From NCBI RefSeq assembly GCF_040939455.1, contig NC_134108.1, positions 12,057,501 through 12,121,500 of the forward strand: a stretch of 64,000 bases of DNA, in the 5' to 3' direction. Positions 60,285 through 64,000 of this stretch are shown here, piece after piece; the stretch's first letter is position 1; every line of letters starts with the position of its first letter. A program made the translations under genes and the position numbers. This DNA is from Microcebus murinus. Taxonomy: Eukaryota; Chordata; Mammalia; Primates; Cheirogaleidae. The notes under the pieces were generated by a model, which was not told the DNA's origin, searched no databases, and was given only the letters and a program-made list of their open reading frames with translations.

Positions 60285-61640
60285 CTTCAAAGCTTGAGCG
60301 TGGACAAGCAAAGATAACAGAGTTTCATGCAGAAACAAGGAAACTGTTTTAACAATAATGTTTACATTAGCAACAGCCATGTTCCACAAATAAAGAAAAA
60401 TGCCCATGCTGGGATTGTGCTGGAACGAATGCTCTTCAGGGAAATTCTTCTAGAAAGTCAAGAAAACTATTATGTCACATACTAAATATAGATCTTTAGG
60501 AATTTCTGACAGCTCAGCGTTCACTAACTTTTGGCTAAGCCTATTTTTATTTAAAAATAAATGATTAATGGGTCTGGCGGAAACTCAGAGTTACTCTGGC
60601 CTAAGTCAAAAGAGGAATGAACTCTCCCCTTCTCTAAACTGCTCTGGTAGAACACGTTTCCAATGTTTAGGTCTTGAGTCAAGACATGTACTGAATATCT
60701 GGAGTAAAAATGGAAAGTACAGCATTCTCTCTTTCACAATATTTTTGGAACCTCTGCCAAACCTTGCTTGTCTGCCAGAAAGCAAAGTGGGTGCCATGGG
60801 GGTAGCTCAAAGCCTCCTGTGACATCCAGGAGCAGCAGAGCCACTATGTGAGGCTCTGAGACCCAGGGTGTCTGGTCCAGGAAGGAGCTCGGAAGGTTTT
60901 GTTGTTTCTTTCATTTCCTTCCTCTCTATCCTTGTCTATAGTTTTTTTGTTTTGTTTTGTTTTACTTACATCCATAAAAGAACACAAGTTTGAGCCAAAT
61001 GGTAAGAAATTTAAATTGTTTAGCGCCAAAAACCGTAAGAGCAGTGTTAGCCTAATGCCCAAAGTTGAAGACACCCTCTTCTAAAAACTTTTATCATATT
61101 TAAAGAAGTGGTTAATTCATTTGTGCCTGTTTAAGATCCATTTCACAAATTTTTGTTAATCTTCCAAGATCTTAGTTTTTTCAATAAAATATTAGGATCT
61201 CCCTCAGAAGCAGATGTCTAGATTTCTTTAGAACCAAATAAAACCCCTTAAATAACTTCATATTAATAGCACTAGGGTGACATGAAAGGATGAAAGCTTA
61301 TTTTTCGGATAAGATTTCTTTTTTGAAGCAGATATTGAGAACTCAGAGAAAAGAAATTTGGCCCTGCCTGGCTATACACAATCCCTGTTCTCACCCACTT
61401 AACCTTCCTGTCCTCTGCTTCTGGGTCCTAGCCCAGCAGCTTGTTAGTCCTCTTTAGTTCCTTTCCTACTGTGCTGTTTTTTTCTTCTTCCTGGAAAGAA
61501 GTCCTCCTATCTTTATCTATCATCCATCTCTCTACCTCTCTATCTTTCTACCTATGTCTATATAGTTTTCGTTTGTTTATGGAGGGGCTTTCCTCAGACT
61601 CTAAATTGGGTTCATAATGCAAAAGAGATTAAAAAGCAAG
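60285..61640. other. intron sequence, nothing recognised
   Basis: Apart from a (GTTTT)n run near 60944-60965 and a CTCTAT-rich run near 61500-61560, no repeat or gene is recognised. Confidence 0.5.
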
Positions 61641-63190
61641 TGGGTAATTGGTCCATTCATTCATTCCTTATTTCATATATTCATTTTGTCAACAAGTATT
61701 TAGTGAATGTCTACCATGCACCAGTCATTCTTTCAGGCTATAGTGGGCACACCAAACAAAAAGGATGGCAATCATGAAGCTTCTGCTTCAGTAGGGGAAT
61801 AAACAAACAATTAATTATTAAATTTTATAGTATGATAAGAGATGATAGATTTATAGATGATAAATATAGATAGGTAGATGGATGACAGAGAATGGAAAAA
61901 AGCAGGATGGAGAATATTAAGGGATTGATTTTTAATTAGGAAAGAGATGAAAGTCTTCTTTGAAAGATGGAATTTGTGTAAAATCTGAAAAAGGTAAAGG
62001 AATGAGTCCTTTCCTTTTCTCTTGAGACAGGGTCTCTCTCTATTGCCCAGGCTAGAGTGTAGTTGCATCATCACAGCTTACTGTAACCTCAAAGTCTTGG
62101 CTCAAGTGATCCTTCTGCCTCAGCCTCCTGAGTAGCTGGGAGTATAGGTGCATGCCTCTATATCCAGCTTTTTTTTTATTTTTTTTTGATAGACAAACTC
62201 TCACTATGTTGTTCAGGCTGGTCTTGGATTCCTGGCCTTGAGTGAGCCTCCTACACTGGCCTTCCAAAGTGCTAGGATTACAGACATGAGCCACTGTACC
62301 CAACCAGGAACCAGTCTTGAGGTTATTTAAGGTGGAATATTTCAGGCAAAAGGAACAAAAATGCAAGTACCTTGGGGTGGGAATGTGCCTAACATTTTTA
62401 AGGAAAAGCAATGAGGTCAATGTAGCTGGGGTGTAGTGGGGATGGGGATGGTGAGAGCATCACTGGGCCAGAGAAGCATCTAGGGGTCATGTTGTATAGG
62501 GCCTTGTTGCCATTGCAAACATTGACTTTACTTGCAATGAGATAGAAAACTTTTGGAAGGTTCTGAACAGAGGTGTGGCATGGTTTGACATGTTTTAAAG
62601 GTAAAACCACCAGGATTTGCTGGTGGATTGGGCATGAGAGAAGGAGTCAAGGATGATTCCAATGTCTGTCTTGAGCAACTGGAAATATGGAGTTTTCATT
62701 AGGTGCTTTGTTGAAGACTATGGTTGGTGCAGGGTTTGGTGGGTATTGCGAGTGAAGGGGAGGAGCAGAGAATAAGAAGAACTTAGTTTTGGCATGCTAT
62801 ATTTGAGATGCTCATTAGGTGTCCATGTGGAGCTGCCGAAGAGGAAGTTTAGACAAACAAGCATGGGTCCAGGGGACAGGTAAGGGGAGATATAAATTTG
62901 GGACCATCAGCATGTAGGGAGAGTGGGAGAGATTGCATGAGATTACCAAGAGCATGAATATAGATAGAGATGAGGATAAAGGCTGGAGTTCTGGGACACT
63001 CTAGCATGAAGAGGTTGAGTGACAAGAAGGGACCAGCAAAAGAGACTGAGAATAAGTGGCCCTTGTGGGATGAGAACCATCAGGAGAACATGTCACAGAG
63101 GCAGCACCATGAAAGTATTCAAGAAGGAGGAATAGCCAACAGTTTTAAGTGTGTCATTGGTTACAGGGGAGGCAAGGTGAAATAGATTGT
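61641..63190 (-). mobile_element. L2 LINE, long antisense fragment, split by an Alu
   Basis: It begins cattcattccttatttcata with catgcaccagtcattctttc, and goes on after the Alu with tgtatagggccttgttgcc, gaaggttctgaacagaggtg, ggatttgctggtggattggg, tgagcaactggaaatatgg, gcatgctatatttgagatgc, ccatcagcatgtaggg and accagcaaaagagactgag. This is the antisense of the L2 reverse-transcriptase to 3' end order. The YADD region falls near 62880-62940 and is destroyed. Confidence 0.75.
62009..62305 (-). mobile_element. Alu dimer, antisense, inside L2
   Basis: cttgagacagggtctctctc, tgagtagctgggagtatagg, then a T-rich linker, ctcactatgttgttcaggct and aggattacagacatgagcca. Flanks aggaatgagtc (61998-62008) and aggaaccagtc (62306-62316) form an 11-bp duplication with two mismatches. 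Confidence 0.93.
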
Positions 63191-63775
63191 TTACTCTATT
63201 AACATTATTGGAATGCATTCTGTTTTGATAGAAGTTTAGAAGTCTCTTCTTTGAAAGAGATATCTTGTATACTCTCTATACATGTGTTGCATACATGTGG
63301 TTTATTAAAAAAATTAAGATAATTTAATAAGTAAAAATAAAAATATATACTTCATATTGTCTTATATCTTAGCTCAAGCATTATGTACCAATTTTACTCA
63401 GTGAATTTTGGATGGTCAGAGAAATGCTTATATATACAGTTATAAGTTGTATGAGGAATAATGTTCACACCAAGATAGAATTGTTACAGTGGGGTGGAAT
63501 AATGCATTGATCACAGAAGAGCAATGTAGAAGACCCTGGCTATATGTCTAGTTCTTCCACTAACTCTCCAGTAGGATACCAAACTTTTTTGTGGCTAGCA
63601 TATGCAAATGGATGTCCTGCCATATCTCTTAGGCTTGGTGTAGGGATTAGAATATTGATGTGCAAAAATGCTTTGATAATTTTATGATAAATGTAAAATG
63701 GTGGTTGAAGATGGTTTATTGAAATTAAGGTACTCACAGTGTCTCCCTTCTCCTCATCTTTTTCTCCTTGGACAG
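63191..63775 (+). other. intron sequence before the last IPCEF1 exon
   Basis: AT-rich intron with no recognised repeat. The final 35 bases form a strong pyrimidine tract and acceptor. Confidence 0.6.
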
Positions 63776-63979
63776 TGTAAAGAACACGATCTGGCCATGA
63801 TTAACCAGTTGCTGGATGATCCGAAGCTGACAGCCAGGAAGTACAGAGAGTGGAAAGTCATGAACACCCTGCTGATCCAGGACATCTATCAGCAGCAGCG
63901 GGCCACGCCTGTGCCCGAGGACACCCCCCAGGAACTCAAGAAGCCACCGTCTTCAGCCTGTGTTGAACACTCTATTTGA
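63776..63979 (+). CDS. IPCEF1: IPCEF1 last coding exon with stop codon
   Basis: Terminal coding exon. The acceptor is a strong pyrimidine tract (ctcatctttttctccttggacag); it enters in phase 0 and ends in TGA at 63977-63979. It encodes 67 residues beginning CKEHDLAMINQLLDDPKLTA, continuing RKYREWKVMNTLLIQDIYQQ, and ending in a Pro/Ser tail, SSACVEHSI. The first 45 or so residues look helical and are the most conserved part of the protein. Only 21 nt of 3' UTR follow, so the polyadenylation signal is outside the window. Confidence 0.95.
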   Translation, partial: CKEHDLAMINQLLDDPKLTARKYREWKVMNTLLIQDIYQQQRATPVPEDTPQELKKPPSSACVEHSI

Positions 63980-64000
63980 GAAAAACCCAGGATTCTCTCC

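Overview
The window is mammalian, and specifically primate, nuclear DNA. It contains no prokaryotic gene organisation. Several dimeric 7SL-derived Alu elements are present, which marks a primate. The Alu at 41327-41704 has an AT-rich linker insertion between its two arms that I associate with strepsirrhine (lemur-type) Alus. The younger L1 copies also share a 3' UTR that looks lineage-specific. A lemuriform primate is therefore the best inference, not a proof.

Only one protein-coding gene can be supported: the 3' part of IPCEF1 (interaction protein for cytohesin exchange factors 1), on the + strand. Seven coding exons lie at 14772-14845, 16364-16435, 21975-22033, 23361-23461, 32594-32966, 57043-57236 and 63776-63979. 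All six internal introns are GT-AG, every phase is compatible, and the joined reading frame is 1077 nt (358 codons plus stop). It covers the second half of the PH domain, an acidic/Pro/Ser-rich linker and the conserved C-terminal region. The exons for the first ~79 residues, and the neighbouring CNKSR3 gene with which IPCEF1 forms read-through transcripts in human, should lie upstream of base 1. Only 21 nt of 3' UTR are inside the window.

The rest is intron filled with interspersed repeats. 1-14771: intron with an Alu monomer, L1 fragments, a decayed hAT transposase, an L2 fragment, and an L1 holding a MER2-like insertion. 14846-32593: introns with L1M, one Alu, L2, microsatellites and a small hAT element with an 8-bp target duplication. 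32967-57042: a 24-kb intron dominated by L1, including a three-deep nest at 45920-54835 and two 5'-inverted young L1 copies. 57237-63775: Alu, LTR, L1M and L2 with an Alu inside it.

I found no previously undescribed biological system. The most useful observations are the nested and inverted L1 structures, an inverted Alu pair flanking the exon at 57043-57236, a PPxY motif in the linker exon at 23361-23461, and a few local duplications and palindromes. Repeat family names come from recognising consensus-like sequence by eye, and boundaries without target-site duplications are approximate.
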